NCBI RefSeq assembly: GCF_009389715.1
Contig: NC_052393.1
Coordinates: forward strand, 2,852,001 to 2,916,000
Reading direction: 5' to 3'
Length of the DNA: 64,000 nucleotides
Source: Phoenix dactylifera
Taxonomy: Eukaryota > Streptophyta > Magnoliopsida > Arecales > Arecaceae
Shown: piece after piece, positions 12,419 through 24,715 of the stretch
Position numbering within the stretch: position 1 is the stretch's first letter
Layout: every line of letters starts with the position of its first letter
Made by a program: the position numbers and the translations under genes
The notes under the pieces: generated by a model
Database searches by the model: none
What the model was told of the DNA's origin: nothing
What the model saw: only the letters and a program-made list of their open reading frames with translations

Positions 12419-14513
12419 TGTCACGCCCCGAACCCAGCACCCGGGTCCGGCACGCGACCGGCCGCATGAGCTCTAGAGCAGTACCCTAAAGATCATGCAA
12501 GGCCTATGATTAACAAAAATTTCAATAAATCCATAAGAAATTGATAATTCAAATAGACAAATCCGACACGTCCAAATAAACAAATTAGTTCAATTATAAG
12601 ATCTTCTAATGTTCATCAACATCAAAGAAGGATAAACAACTAACTAACTAATGACTCTGGTACTTGCACTCTGCGCCCATCCCATCCAAATCTATGCATC
12701 CTGCAACTCTGGTAAAGAAAAAGAAGAAGAAGGGGGTGAGCTTTACAGCCCAGTAAGAATTCCTACACATCCAAACCAACACAATAATAATATGAATTCG
12801 AAAACCATGACAAATCAATGCACATATCATAAAATCATATACCGACTATCAAAAGCTCGAATAATCAGTATAAATATGCAAGTCAAATATCAACAAAAAT
12901 CCAGCCACTCATGTGTGATACGTCATACGATATCTCAAAATCTTCAATTAATGTTTTCAATGCTTTTTCTTTCCATTCTCTATTAACTTGATCCGGATCA
13001 ATTATCTTTCCGACTTTGGGCTACATCCCGGTCACGTTTCCGGCCCGTGACGGGGCAATCGATAGTATCACATTTCCGGCCTGTGATGGGGCAATCGATA
13101 GTGTCACATTTCCAGCCTGTGACGGGGCAATCGATAGTATCACATTTTCAGCCTGTGACGGGGCAATCGATAGTATCACATTTCCAGCCTGTGACGGGAC
13201 AATCGATAATATCACATTTCCAGCCTGTGATGGGGCAATCAATAATAACGAGATAAGCCCAAAGTCCCTGTTCATTTAATCAATTCACAAACACACGTCC
13301 ATTCCCTTTTCCACTTTATCCGACCTAGACTAACCATGGTCACGTTTCCAGCCCGTGACAGGGCAATCAATATAACATGGTTAATCCATGCCACCACATC
13401 CATAAATCCAATTATGCAGATATAGGTTATACACATACATGCATCCATTATAATTCCAATCACAAGCCAACACGACCAAAATATAATTTAATATAAACTA
13501 TTTTTGCTTTGTCTGGATCATAGCATATCAAACATATATATAGTGCAAAATATTTATATCATGTAGGATTGACGCACAAGGAATCTTACCCTTTGTTGAA
13601 AACTCAAACAAACTAATCACCGTCCTCACGGTGATCTATGAACCGGAATGCACAGGACTCTGCTCAGCGTCCTCTCGTCCAATAGATTGTTCCCCTACAG
13701 AACCAAGTCATTATTAAAATTTATCAAAGATATATGATGATCTAGGACCCCTGTTTAATCCTCTAAAGGGTCCTCTAAAATTTAGCATCCCAAGACTATC
13801 TAGAGTCCTCAAAGCCATGATCTCCCCGGATCCAAATGTAAGAAGGGAACCCAACAACAAAGAATATAATAAGAGGAAATATATAATAAGAGAAAGGGAG
13901 GGGAAAGACCCTCTCTCTTTCTCTCTTCTTCCTTCTTCCCGATGGAAAGGGGAGAAGGGGGTTCGGCCGCCGGTGGCCCACGGCCGGCGACGCCCCCTGG
14001 TCGTCGGCCTGTGGCGGTGTCGGCGGTGCCACGCCCGGCGACGGCCGGCCGGAACGGAAGAGGAGAAGGCTGAACAGAAGCTCGGCTTTTTCCATCAGTC
14101 CGGCGGCTTGCCGGCCGGATTCCAAGGTGACGGTGGTCCAAAGACAAAGGAGAAGGAGGAGACGATGCTTACCTTGACTCCGGCGAGTTCCTCCGGCGAG
14201 ATCGGCAGCGAACAACCCAATCTCACGGATCCCCCTTTTTTTTTTTTTTCTTTCCTTTTTCTTTTGAACGGCACTTGGTTGATGCCCTAGGATGAGGAGA
14301 AAGGGATCTTTTATAGATGGAGTTTGGTTCAATTTAGGTAAGATTTAATCCCCCTTTTCCCTCTGTTTTTTTTTTTTTTTTCCTCTTGCAGTGGATTCGA
14401 GAGGAGGAAGATGGGTTTGAAACAGGGGAGGGAGAAGACCCGATCGGGAGTCTCCCTCCACCTTCTCATGGGTCGGATTGTATCCCAAGCCCAATAAAAT
14501 GTGGGCTTTTACA
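12419..14513 (-). repeat. 5' LTR of the Gypsy element
   Basis: This 2,095-bp copy is nearly identical to the LTR at 8030-10117, including the minisatellite (about 13028-13258) and the GC-rich block (about 13930-14190). Differences are scattered single bases, a three-base AGA insertion near 12725 and poly-T length changes. It should hold the promoter and transcription start of the element. Confidence 0.95.
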
Positions 14514-14518
14514 GCTTT

Positions 14519-15393
14519 AAACCTAAAATTTACAATTAGTAGTCGTTCAGGTTCCTCGTGTTCTTGACTAGCTACATAGAGTGTAAAAATTGCTTGAAAC
14601 ATTGATTGGGTTCTCAATCATAGGATATTTAGATCCTTAATAGCTAGTTATCATCAATTGAATCATCAAAATACAGCCAAATTATGTGAAGATCACATAT
14701 AAACCTGCTGTTGCAGGAATCAAAGTCTCTAAAAGTTATACTTGCCAACTTTTCAACACTGAAATCTAACCCTTGCTTGGCAAGCTGCTGTAAGTTTTCG
14801 ATGATCTTTTTCCTTGAAGATTATTGCTCTCACATATATAAAGGTTTTCTTGGTGTAAAAAGAAAAAAAAAGTCAGAAACTTTGCTGTGCTCTCTAACCG
14901 AGTCAGCCTCTGCTCAATCTGACCTAGATGAGCTATCAACATGTTCTCTCAACTAATTTATCCTTAAAAGATAAACAAATTGCTCATCGTCCAGGTCTGA
15001 TTCCAACACGCTAGGTCCTCTAAGATCACCTGAGATGATGCAATATAATAGACCCCATTCTGCTCCTACGAATGTACTTGATATAATTTTACACAGCAAT
15101 GGAGCAATCCATTGCTGTGACATAAATCATTTGGTTCTTTATCTAGATAGGCATCATCGAGTTTTATCACTTTTCTTTCTTCTTTTGCTCCTTTATATAG
15201 TCCAGAGAAATCTCGTGTGGAAAGGACTATACTAGGAAAAGAGTCCTATCCAATAGTGGAGCCATTAGTCTATATGTCATGCTGTCCAGGCAATAGTATA
15301 AAAGTAACGAAGAAATCTATAACAAAATCAAGTCCAGAGAAAGCAACAGGAGCAACAAATATCGCCAATAACTTCCCAGCTATATGTTCAAAA
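14519..15393. other. Intergenic stretch, nothing recognised
   Basis: I see only short frames without splice or domain support. Confidence 0.5.
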
Positions 15394-15398
15394 CACAG

Positions 15399-15533
15399 TG
15401 TAAGAACTTGTGCGAGCGTGTGTTTAATCTCATATCGGTTATACGCTGAGAAGATTTTGGATACTTATACAGGATTAAGTAACCCAAAAAATACCTTCCG
15501 GTTAGCTATTTTGTGTGAAGTCTTGGATTGTGA
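15399..15533. mobile_element. Solo-LTR/TRIM-like dispersed repeat, copy 1
   Basis: A 135-bp block starting TGTAAGAACTTGTG contains ATATCGGTTAT and ends near TTGGATTGTGA. The five bases CACAG occur immediately on both sides (15394-15398 and 15534-15538). A diverged relative lies at about 18989-19121. The size, the TG start and the 5-bp flank suggest a solo LTR of a small LTR retrotransposon. Confidence 0.5.
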
Positions 15534-15538
15534 CACAG

Positions 15539-17135
15539 TGCTACAAAATATTTTAATATCAACCATGAAAATTCAAGTGTGTCCTTGGGTGAGTACTCAA
15601 AAGTGATTGGCTCCAAACACTTCTATACTAAACCAACAGCGGTCCTTTTTAACATGAAAATCTACATCACCACTGAATGCTTAAATTGTGAAGAAAAAAA
15701 GAAAATAAACATGTTGAAAAAAATAAAAAAAATGTTTCCTATATACACATCAAGTGGATAATAAGTGGATATTCTAAAGAGTATGATACCATGTTCTCGT
15801 TTAATTTATAGTTATTGAATTATTTATATGCATTTATAGATGTCCAGATCAATTTTAATGGTTTGGATTCTCAGGTTAGACGCCCTATCATGTATTTCAG
15901 CTTGCTAAATATATTGCTGTCATCCATTTCCGCTTGCTTAAGTAAAATACTTTCAGAAAAACATGACTCATGATTTTTTCTGAAATTTAGACATTGTAAA
16001 TCATGGCCAACGGTGCATGGGAGGTATTTGAAATCAAGTGCATCTTTCCCAAAATTGGTAGTAATGGGCGGGCCAGAGAGTGGGAGGTTGTCGCATTGGA
16101 GGATTTTCAAGACGAATAACTGTAGAAATCCACTCCGTAGTAACGTTTTTTCTCCTCTCCAATAAGAAATCATGATGTTGCTAAGCTCAGGCTTAAAGAA
16201 ATTCGATCAGTGGAGCCCTTAATTTTTTTCCCTTGATAAGACTTTGGAAATGGGAAGCTTTTTTACTCAAAAACCTCAATCTTCAGTACTTCAGGTGATT
16301 GGTTATCAGGTATTTATGCATGATTTGAAGATTCAAGAAAACGATATGTGGTGCATTAATTACTGAATGAATGTATTTTTCTTGAATAAAAAGCTACAGG
16401 TGGCCTCAGAATGAGGATGCAAGATCACAGAGCAAGTGTGGCATGGGCAGAAGGTTTCAGCTACTCTCTAGTTAGGAAGGACCAGGTTTCATGAAGAAAA
16501 TATATACAAGATGTAAACTACCATGGCAATATGCCCCTACAGTAACATGTTGAGCACAGAGTGGGCTAAAGGCATAAACTGGTACCGGATAAGTACAGAA
16601 ACGTCAAACACAACTATTTTCTAAGAAAGTTCTTGTCACTAGTTGACCATGAATATATATATTGCAGGTTTGATTTATCAGGGATTTTAACATATTGGAG
16701 TTCCAAATCAGAATGACAGGATAACATATAAGATAGGATCGAAGGTTTGCGCTTCATAAGCATATCACCTATATTTCCTGTCAGCCATCCTCTTTTTCCC
16801 AAATTTTCATTCTTCCTTCAAGCTTTCCTGTACAAAATGACATTGTACATAAGATAAATGTTAACCAACCAATCTATAATGGAAATAACAAGGATGAAAT
16901 GATAGGTCTGCACTGCTGACAATGCATATTCTAGTGTGCAGTCCTATCAGAGGCCACAGTTCTGCACTTGATACAAATTGCCCCAGCTCTAGCAAGCATG
17001 GTGGACTCAACATCCGTATGTCTTTTTGAATAATAGATCTGTTGCTTGTTAGGATATGTAATTCACAAAATGAGAACAAACAGCATGTTACAATCACAAT
17101 TTAAGACAACCTGAGGTTAAAATTCTGATGGTACA
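15539..17135. other. Intergenic stretch, nothing recognised
   Basis: No gene or clear repeat was found in this AT-rich stretch downstream of the coiled-coil pseudogene. Confidence 0.5.
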
Positions 17136-17176
17136 TCATGAACTATATATGCTAGGATTGTTCAATGTCATGAACT

Positions 17177-18005
17177 TAGAGATGAAAGCAAGTCAGATTA
17201 TATCCGACTGTATCTATTTTCGTATCCAACTCCGATTCGAATACTATTTTTTTGATTCGATCGGATCTGGATACGAACAGTTCAAAAATCTTTTGCATAC
17301 GGATATAGATACAAGAGTAAGTGAAAAAAAGTTTAAGTTAAATTAAATCAGAAAACCAATTAAGTAATTAACCAAACCTAAACTAAAAAAACTCAAATAT
17401 CGGATCACCGTTGATAGTAACCTAAATACGGAATACCCAATTCGAATAAAATCCTTCGAATCACCTCGCACGCCTGAAAGACTCAAACCTCTCATTCGTC
17501 TGTTTCGCCCCTTTTTTCTCTTCGTCGTCTTCAAACAACTAGGGCTTCGAAAGTTCCATCCATTTTCTAGTTTCCACTCGACGATTGCAACCAGCTATAG
17601 CTGTAAGATGCTTTGGAGACACTATATATCCCGTCTACTTCCGTGAAAAGCAACCTTTAAAATTGTTAGTTTTTATTATTAATAAATGCTTATTAAAATT
17701 ATATTTTTTCAATTAATTAATGCTAGTTTTTATCATTGAATTTTGCTCAAATTTGATTAATATCCCCAAAATATCCTATTTATATCCATATTCAAATAAA
17801 AAATATGGATATGTTTAATATCCAATTCGTATATGTTTATAACAAATATGGATATGCTTAATATCCGATTCGTATCTGTATCCATTTAGAATAAATATGG
17901 ATGTTAATTTTGATATCCATTTAATATCCATACCCATACCTGTATTCGTTAAAAAATTTGGATACAAATATGGATATTTCAATATCCAATCCGTTTTCAG
18001 CCCTA
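17177..18005. mobile_element. hAT-like MITE inserted in a coding exon
   Basis: The 829-bp insertion is flanked by the 8-bp duplication CATGAACT at 17169-17176 and 18006-18013. Its ends are TAGAGATGAAAGC on the left and the inverse of TAGGGCTGAAAAC on the right, a partly decayed inverted repeat. An 8-bp duplication with a TAGGG-type end is typical of the hAT superfamily. Both arms are AT-rich with many ATATGGATAT-like subrepeats. The middle (about 17450-17650) is different in texture, richer in C and T, and resembles a plant gene leader. If the insertion is removed the host exon reads straight through for 10 further codons to a TGA at 17136-17138. Confidence 0.85.
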
Positions 18006-18988
18006 CATGAACTTTAACTGGTCATTCACAGCTAGCAATTGCGCCTCCTCCTTATCAAGCATAGCAGTTAGCCTGACATTCTCTTTCATAAGATTTTGAA
18101 CTTCAGCCTCCTTTAGCACTTTCTCCACCTCTAAGTGAATAATCTTGGTAATTAACCCATAAACGACCACAATTAACTCCATCAAAATGGTACTTCTGCA
18201 GAAACAAATTTTAAATATGAAGAAATATAGGGCATTGCTCGATGTTTACTAAAAAGTCATAGACAACCATCTCAGGATTCAGAAAGATGAGATAGAATTT
18301 ATGAGGAAGTTAAAAAGACAAGGCGAGAAACCCATGCATTAAAAATAAGCACGGCCCTAGGCTGTGGCAAAATGTTTCACACATATATAACATATAATCA
18401 AAATTCTTGGTTACATGTTTATATCTCCCTCTATTATTGTATCATCATAAAACTCTCACCGACATAACATAAGATCAGTCTAATGGATAAAGCTGTAGTA
18501 GGCATGGCTCGGATGCTTCAGGAAGCACGACAGGCAGTATGAGAGCCACAGTAAAGATAAATGAAATGCATACTAGGAAACAAGGATAACTCATAGGCCT
18601 TTAATGAAAACGAGAGCCAACATACTCCGACATGGCATCTGCAATTGAGCGATTCAGTTCATCTCAATAAGAGCCAGTGGCAGCATCTGGTCAGTGCCAA
18701 CAAGCAATGTCCCACCATGAGCTAATAATGCTCTGCCAGAAATTTGAGCCCTGGTCCATGAGAAAAAGGAAATTGACAGACTCCAGGAAAAAGAGTTACA
18801 TGATATATTTGAAAAGATGGGATAGATGAGTAGTCCCTATCTATTTCTCTCACGGATACATATATGGTGAGGCCATTAGGTTCCATTATTTGAGGTCAAA
18901 GTGAAGCAAAGGAAGAATTTCGTAAGATATGGAGAAGTTGAATCGGTGTTTATTATGGGAAAGGCCGTGGGAAAGAGTAAGTGCATTA

Positions 18989-19121
18989 TGTGAGGATCTG
19001 TGCAGACGTATGTTTAGTCCCATATCGGTTATTCACTGGGTAAATCTTGAATACTTATAATCCAAATAATACCTTCCAGCTAGCATTTTGGAGTGAGATT
19101 CTGAGGTGAGGTCCTTGATCG
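18989..19121. mobile_element. Solo-LTR/TRIM-like dispersed repeat, copy 2
   Basis: This block begins TGTGAGGATCTGTGCAGAC, contains AGTCCCATATCGGTTATTCA and AATACCTTCCAGCTAGC, and is clearly related to 15399-15533. It sits in the long intron of the coiled-coil pseudogene. The right end is not exactly defined. Confidence 0.5.
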
Positions 19122-21166
19122 AATCCACCAAGTCTCCATCTCTTTCTTTCTCTCACACCCTCTCATTAAGATAAAGAGTGAGATTGAGATAGCATTTAAG
19201 GTGAAGTAAAAGAAACATGATTGGAAGAGAAAATATACTTGGGAGGCATGGGCACTCATAAAGATCATGCATTGGCAGCCCAACCTCCCCACCTTATCAA
19301 CATCAGGGTTATACCAAATATCATGCACTGTTAGATGGCAGCACACCTTAATTAAGCTCAAGTGGATTTGGTTTTGAGTTGCAACCATTACCACTAGATC
19401 GTTCATGACATGGACCAACACTATTGGATGGCTTGACCATTGCAGCCATTAGTTGTCATGCGATAATTATTCCTAACACGAGTCTCAAACCCAGATGCGA
19501 CCTAAATATAAAAAGCTCATAAACAAACCTAATTATTTCAAGTGTGTTCAATCTAGAAATTGCCAACCCTGCTATGTTGCTTCACCAACCTCATAAGCCT
19601 GCAATTGTGTATTAGCAATGGTAGAGATTTTGAAGCTGTTGCTTTGTTTTCACAAGGTCCATCTTCCCGTAAGTCAGCTTTTCCATCAAGTTGTCAGCAA
19701 AGCGACACCTCAGTGACTTAAACTAGTGCATCCTTCTGCCCGTGCTTCTCTTTTTGTGGCCATGCATCTTCAACCATCATTTTAGCTAATCTTTTGAAAT
19801 CAAAAGATTAGCTGAAATCAAAAGCATGCAGTAATTCAAAGAAGCAAAACCGGCTTTACATGTGAAGCAGTTAAACTTCAGGGACACAGTGAAGCTGAAG
19901 GTGAATCAAAAGAAGAAATATGACAGGTGCAATAGGAGATAGAAAGACTCCTCTATAACTGACATATTGTTGTGGTGGGTCATATGCAAGTTTAGGAGAC
20001 TATAAATTGTAGACCATTATCAAATCCAAATTTAGCTGCTACACTATCAAGGTGGTACTAAAGCCATGCTGCATCTGGAGAATGTAAAAGGGAATGCAGG
20101 AAGCATAGAATAGCTACGGATATGCTCAGAAAACTATGGATTTTCAGTTCCAAGGAAAATCACAGCATTTGAAGTTAATTCACTACCAGTTAAGCCAAGC
20201 AATATGATGATACCTTTCGAAAAGCTTTTCCATTGATTGAAATTGCTTTTCTGAGGAAAGTGTGGTTTCTCTCACAATGATGTGACTGCTAAGGTAGGAT
20301 GTCAATACCTCAAAATCTTTCTTTACATGACAAAGCTCTTGTTCATTTTCAGCAGCTCGTTGTTGCTGTCTAGGTGTTTCCTGTGCCATTTCTTCAACTT
20401 TTTTGCTGCATTTCATTCAACAATCATTTGCACAACACTGCAAATTTTAAACATCTCTTCAACTTTTGCAGACATGCTATCAATTTGGAGTGTCTTCCTT
20501 CTGATTTCTTCCATGCCTAGATTAACTCTCTCTTTTTCAATGGAAGCTTCAGTTTCTGCCATAATAACCCTCTTGGCATGAGACTGCATGACATCATTAC
20601 CATTTTCACAGACTTTAGCATTTCACCAATTTATGCTCCATCATCTGCATCAATAGATTCAGGCTCATTGCCACTTGGCTGTAGTATTTCCTCATCTGAA
20701 TTTTCAAACAACAAAAGATCAACATCCTTATACCAATCAGATAGAGGTATTCCATATCTGTCAACCAGTCCCACCCCTTTTGATGCTTGAACCCACATGA
20801 AGCACGGGCCAGGTGATGTGGATTAGCCATAATTCTTGCTTTCGACTTCAGGTAAGTTAGTAATGTGGCAGTTGTTTTGAATTTATGCCAAAGATGTTCG
20901 GACTCCCTCTTTGCATTATCTTCAGAAAACTTGATGCTAGCCTTTACCTCCATAAGTTTTTTTTTTTTTTTTTTGGAATGCCCTTTTTTGTAATGCTTCA
21001 GTTTGAGATTGGTGGCATTCTAACTCATGCCTCCACACACTGTTTGTTTGATTAAGCTGAGCTTTAAAAATCAATAGCACACCTTCCTTACAGTCCTCCA
21101 TAACCTCTTTATGTTTGTGATGCTTACAGACGATGAGAAGGTTTGCTGTTGAAGAGGACAAATACT

Positions 21167-23782
21167 AGGCAACAAACAAAAAAGAGAGGAGATCAGAATT
21201 GTACGATTTTATCATTTGTTTTCATATTTTTCAATAACTAGTGACAAATCTTCAGTAAAACTAGGCAATGAAGAATGTGCTGGACTTGCTAGTTGTGTTT
21301 AACAGACAAATGGTAGAGACATGCACATAATTTGAAATCTAATATTGCACAGGAGAGAGCTTAATGAGTTAGATGAGAATGCCAACTGGATACAAATGCT
21401 AAAAAAATTTGAGTTCTTAATCCCTAGACAAAATCTACAACTCTGCTCAAGTAATACTCGGCAAATATTTTTGCACCTCTGGAAGCTTGCTTTCAACAGG
21501 AAAAACTAATTAGAATGTTCCCTGCTAGTCCACAGTCAATAGCAGCCTTGTCATCCTTTGAAGAAGTCAATCTGCAACCATGGAATCTTCTGATTTCTAA
21601 ATTCCTGCTAACATGGACACATCAAGAATTTCCTGTGTGCTTGTCCACATTATCTCTGCCATAAACAAATACGATACAAATTTCGTTTGGACTTTTTTGT
21701 CCATAAGGCATTTATCACAAATCAAGTAGCAACTTCTCCATATTATACAACACCAGTTTTAACTTCTCCATATTATACAACACCAGTTTTGCTTAATCCA
21801 TATCACTTTGTAAATGCACTGGCTCTGCTAAACAAACTATGTCCTCTATCCTTCCACCATTTTATGTAGGGAAAAAAATAGTGTGCAAACTAAAAAACTG
21901 AGTTAAAAATTTTCTGAAGATTTTGGTTCATTATGGCTCATAGTGACAAATTACAAAAATGTTGTTTGGCTACCTTTCATTCGAACTCATTGTGAAGAAA
22001 GAGATCATTCAGAAAACAGAATAACAAATTTATTTATTTATAGGTTTTCAATTAACTAGCTTTATGAAATTAGCAATCAAACATCTCTTCAACGATAATG
22101 CATGTAGCCCTTACAAGAACTGAATGGAGGGGAAGGATTTATTAAGATGGTCTCGAATAGTTAGGATGAAGCTTGATAGTTATAGTCAATGTTTATTAAT
22201 GAGTGGGATTGCCACTTAACTGGCAGGTCATTTCTGAGGTCCCTTTTTTAGCAGGAAGTCCATGATTAAAGTTTCAGACTGAATGAAAAATTTCATCCAC
22301 CACAGCTTATGAATCAGAATAAGTCCCTTGGTCAGAAAGGTGAATTATGCTCCTCTACCCATCCAATTTGCAACCTAAAGTTGAAAGTAGCCACCAAAGT
22401 CTTGACACCTTTAAGCAATCAACTCATAAACTCCCCTAAGGACCAATTACAACAAATCCTTCTACCTCCTTATATTCATGATTATTTCCCCCCATTGCTT
22501 TTATTGATACTCCAAAATCAACTTGGCGAGGCCAATATGAGGAAATATCTCATAGGTCAACAAATTGGAAGAAAAACCCCTAATTTAGTCTCCATCCATC
22601 CAGGTCTTTGTAGGATAAGAAAAGTCTAGAAGAAAGAGATATTTCGCTAGAATTAAGGACAAAGCCCTTGACTTTGACTTACTTTAAGAGCACCAAGATA
22701 TGGCTTTAGAGATTAAGAAATTTAACATGGGTTTTAGGGCTAAGTAGTCTTTGGCTGACCTTCATAGCTGCAAATCTGCAATGGTTGGTGATGATGATTT
22801 TTACGATTCAACAATTTTAGTATGTATACATGTATATATGCATGCTTGTATCCATGCTGGTGATATCTTGGCTAAACTAAGCTTCAAAAATCGAAGGTTG
22901 CACAAACTTCGCCTGAAATACTTTTTTGAGTGAAATATTGGCCCAAGTCTAGCAGGCTTAGACCCAAACTTATATAACCCATGGTTGGCCTAGATACAAG
23001 ACAACCCTACTCAAAAAGCCTTGAGTTAGGCTAGGCCCATTAATAGTCGAACCCTTGCCTTCAATTGGCCATCTGGTAACCTTTGCATAGCTCACACCTA
23101 GGTCTGCCGGCACAAGATATGCCCTAAACGCTGCGGCTCTTGCTCTGATTCAATAATCTAGCCATTCTAGTTTAGTTGCTCTTCCTCTCACTCGAAGTTT
23201 TTCCAATGCAAACTTAACAACATTTTGCACTGTGAGATACTGGCTTCAAAACCCAAACAGATACAAAAGGGAATACATGAGCTACGTGCATAAAGCTTAT
23301 GGCTATCTTATAGGTAACATTAACAATTTCTTTGTTTTTTTTTTTGTTTTTTTTTTTCAGCTTCTTTTCTCAACATATATGTAAGACACAAATTAACTAG
23401 TATTAGCACGTGCAAACAACAAGAGGATGGGCTCCAGCTTCTAAAAATTCCTCTCCTTTTTTAGTTCATTCTTTCCACGCACAAACGCCCTGGCTCTATT
23501 ATGGTTAGATTCAAAAGAACGGTTTTTCCATTCAATATCAACCAGCTAAGCATCTCATATTTGATTTCAATGGTATCAGCAGTGGTAGAAGAAAATATCA
23601 AAATGACAGTTAATTATACAAAGAAATCAACAGCACAATACATATTGTAGAAACTCTAGCCGAAGAAAACCCAAGGTTGTATTTTCAGACGATTCAGCAC
23701 ATAAAAAACCAAACGATTCCCTGATAAATAACTCGACTTTGTTCATCTTTGGAGAAACACAGTAGTCAAAACTATTCAAACA
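21167..23782. other. No gene recognised; local 30-bp duplication
   Basis: This stretch lies where 5' exons of the minus-strand coiled-coil gene would be expected, but none could be identified. A perfect tandem duplication around TCCATATTATACAACACCAG is seen at about 21731-21791. Confidence 0.45.
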
Positions 23783-23805
23783 CCCTAACCCTAACCCTAA
23801 CCCTA
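23783..23805. repeat. Interstitial telomere-type repeat
   Basis: Three complete CCCTAA units and most of a fourth stand in tandem, the plant telomere motif with one base lost from the CCCTAAA unit. It lies in DNA that looks like a promoter or leader for a minus-strand gene (C/T-rich, 23820-24140), where telo-box motifs are known to occur. Confidence 0.7.
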
Positions 23806-24715
23806 GCATTGACCCTAATTTAACTCCGATTTCCAGTAGGAAAAACGGAAGAGCGATTGGACTAAAGAAATTAAAGGCCTTCGAATCCTGAAAAGTACCT
23901 ATTTCTTCGACAAAAGAGCGTCGATCCTCCCTTGTCCTCTCTTCCCCCACCCTCTCTCCCCGCAGCTCCCTCTCCCTTCCCCCGTTTCTTCTTATTTGGC
24001 AGTCGGTGCGTGTATCTCGAAGCCAGCTTACAAACCCCGTCCTTGCCGCCATTGCGGTTTTGGTATAATAATTAACGTCAGAGCGACGCTTCGAGCCAAC
24101 CAATAATCTTGTGACACGTTCGCCGTGGAGCCGTTTTCTCATTAGTATTAGTTGGATGAATGGATATGGAGGGCGTGTTCACAAGAAAGAGGAGTGGATT
24201 CATTGACAGGGGTTGTATCTTTTAGGATTGGCAAGTATCCACCGTTGGATTGCATCTTTTGAGTCCGTACGAAAAAAAATTATTTTTCTCCGCACAAATC
24301 TATCATTGGATGTGCAATAATTGCTTCAATATATATGCAACAGATGAATGCAGGAGTTTTGAATGCACTAAGATCTGCACAGAGTATGATCCAATGGTGG
24401 CCTCGCAAAACAAGACCAATCATACTTTTGTGCGAAAGATACAACCTGAACCTCCCTCGACATGACCAGTTTAGAACAACAAACTTCTGATTCAAGAAAA
24501 GAACTAATGTCTATGGCTACATCAAGGGAGATAACAATCATAATTGCAAAAACATTAAATACATGATCTTGGAATTCCCAAAATATTCCAAAAATGAATG
24601 AGAGAAACTATCCCAAAAGATGATCTTCCTTGAGTAAATGGGGATCCCTTGTGTTTTACAAATTTGTAACGGTGCTTGTACTGCCTCAGCTTGCAACTAC
24701 CCCCTAGTTAAGGCT

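Larger units (their letters stand above)
8030..14513 (-). mobile_element. Ty3/Gypsy chromovirus (Tekay/Del-like), LTR to LTR, internally deleted
   Basis: The element lies on the minus strand. Two near-identical LTRs (8030-10117 and 12419-14513) start TG and end CA when read on the minus strand. The five bases GCTTT occur at both 8025-8029 and 14514-14518, a perfect target-site duplication. Next to the 5' LTR (the right-hand one) is a primer-binding site for initiator-methionine tRNA at 12404-12415. Next to the 3' LTR is a purine-rich tract at about 10118-10135. The 2.3-kb interior keeps only the end of pol (integrase C-terminus and chromodomain remnant). Gag, protease, reverse transcriptase and RNase H are missing, so the element is non-autonomous. 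By eye the LTRs differ at about a dozen substitutions plus a few small indels in 2.09 kb, which implies recent insertion. Confidence 0.95.
17136..21166 (-). pseudogene. Decayed coiled-coil protein gene, last exon split by a MITE
   Basis: A minus-strand gene for a charged coiled-coil protein can be followed in pieces. At 21161-20937 it reads KHKEVMEDCKEGVLLIFKAQ. At 20953-20790 it reads FSEDNAKRESEHLWHKFKTT, then a GFKHQ block. At 20416-20214 the coiled coil is RAAENEQELCHVKKDFEVLT. A splice donor at 20213 (AAAG|GTATC) joins in phase to an acceptor at 18196 (CTGCAG|AAGT). The last exon then reads EAEVQNLMKENVRLTAMLDK. Several defects mark it as dead: a one-base frameshift near 20774-20778 (GFKHQKG to VGLVDRYG), an in-frame TAA at 20631-20633, further shifts near 20450-20560 and an expanded poly-A run near 20957. 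The 3' end is interrupted by the MITE at 17177-18005. The 5' exons are not identified. I cannot name the family. Confidence 0.75.

Noticed and set aside
23627-24142. 171-residue minus-strand open frame as a protein.
   Set aside because: It spans promoter- or leader-like DNA with telomere-type repeats and resembles no protein; composition explains the openness.
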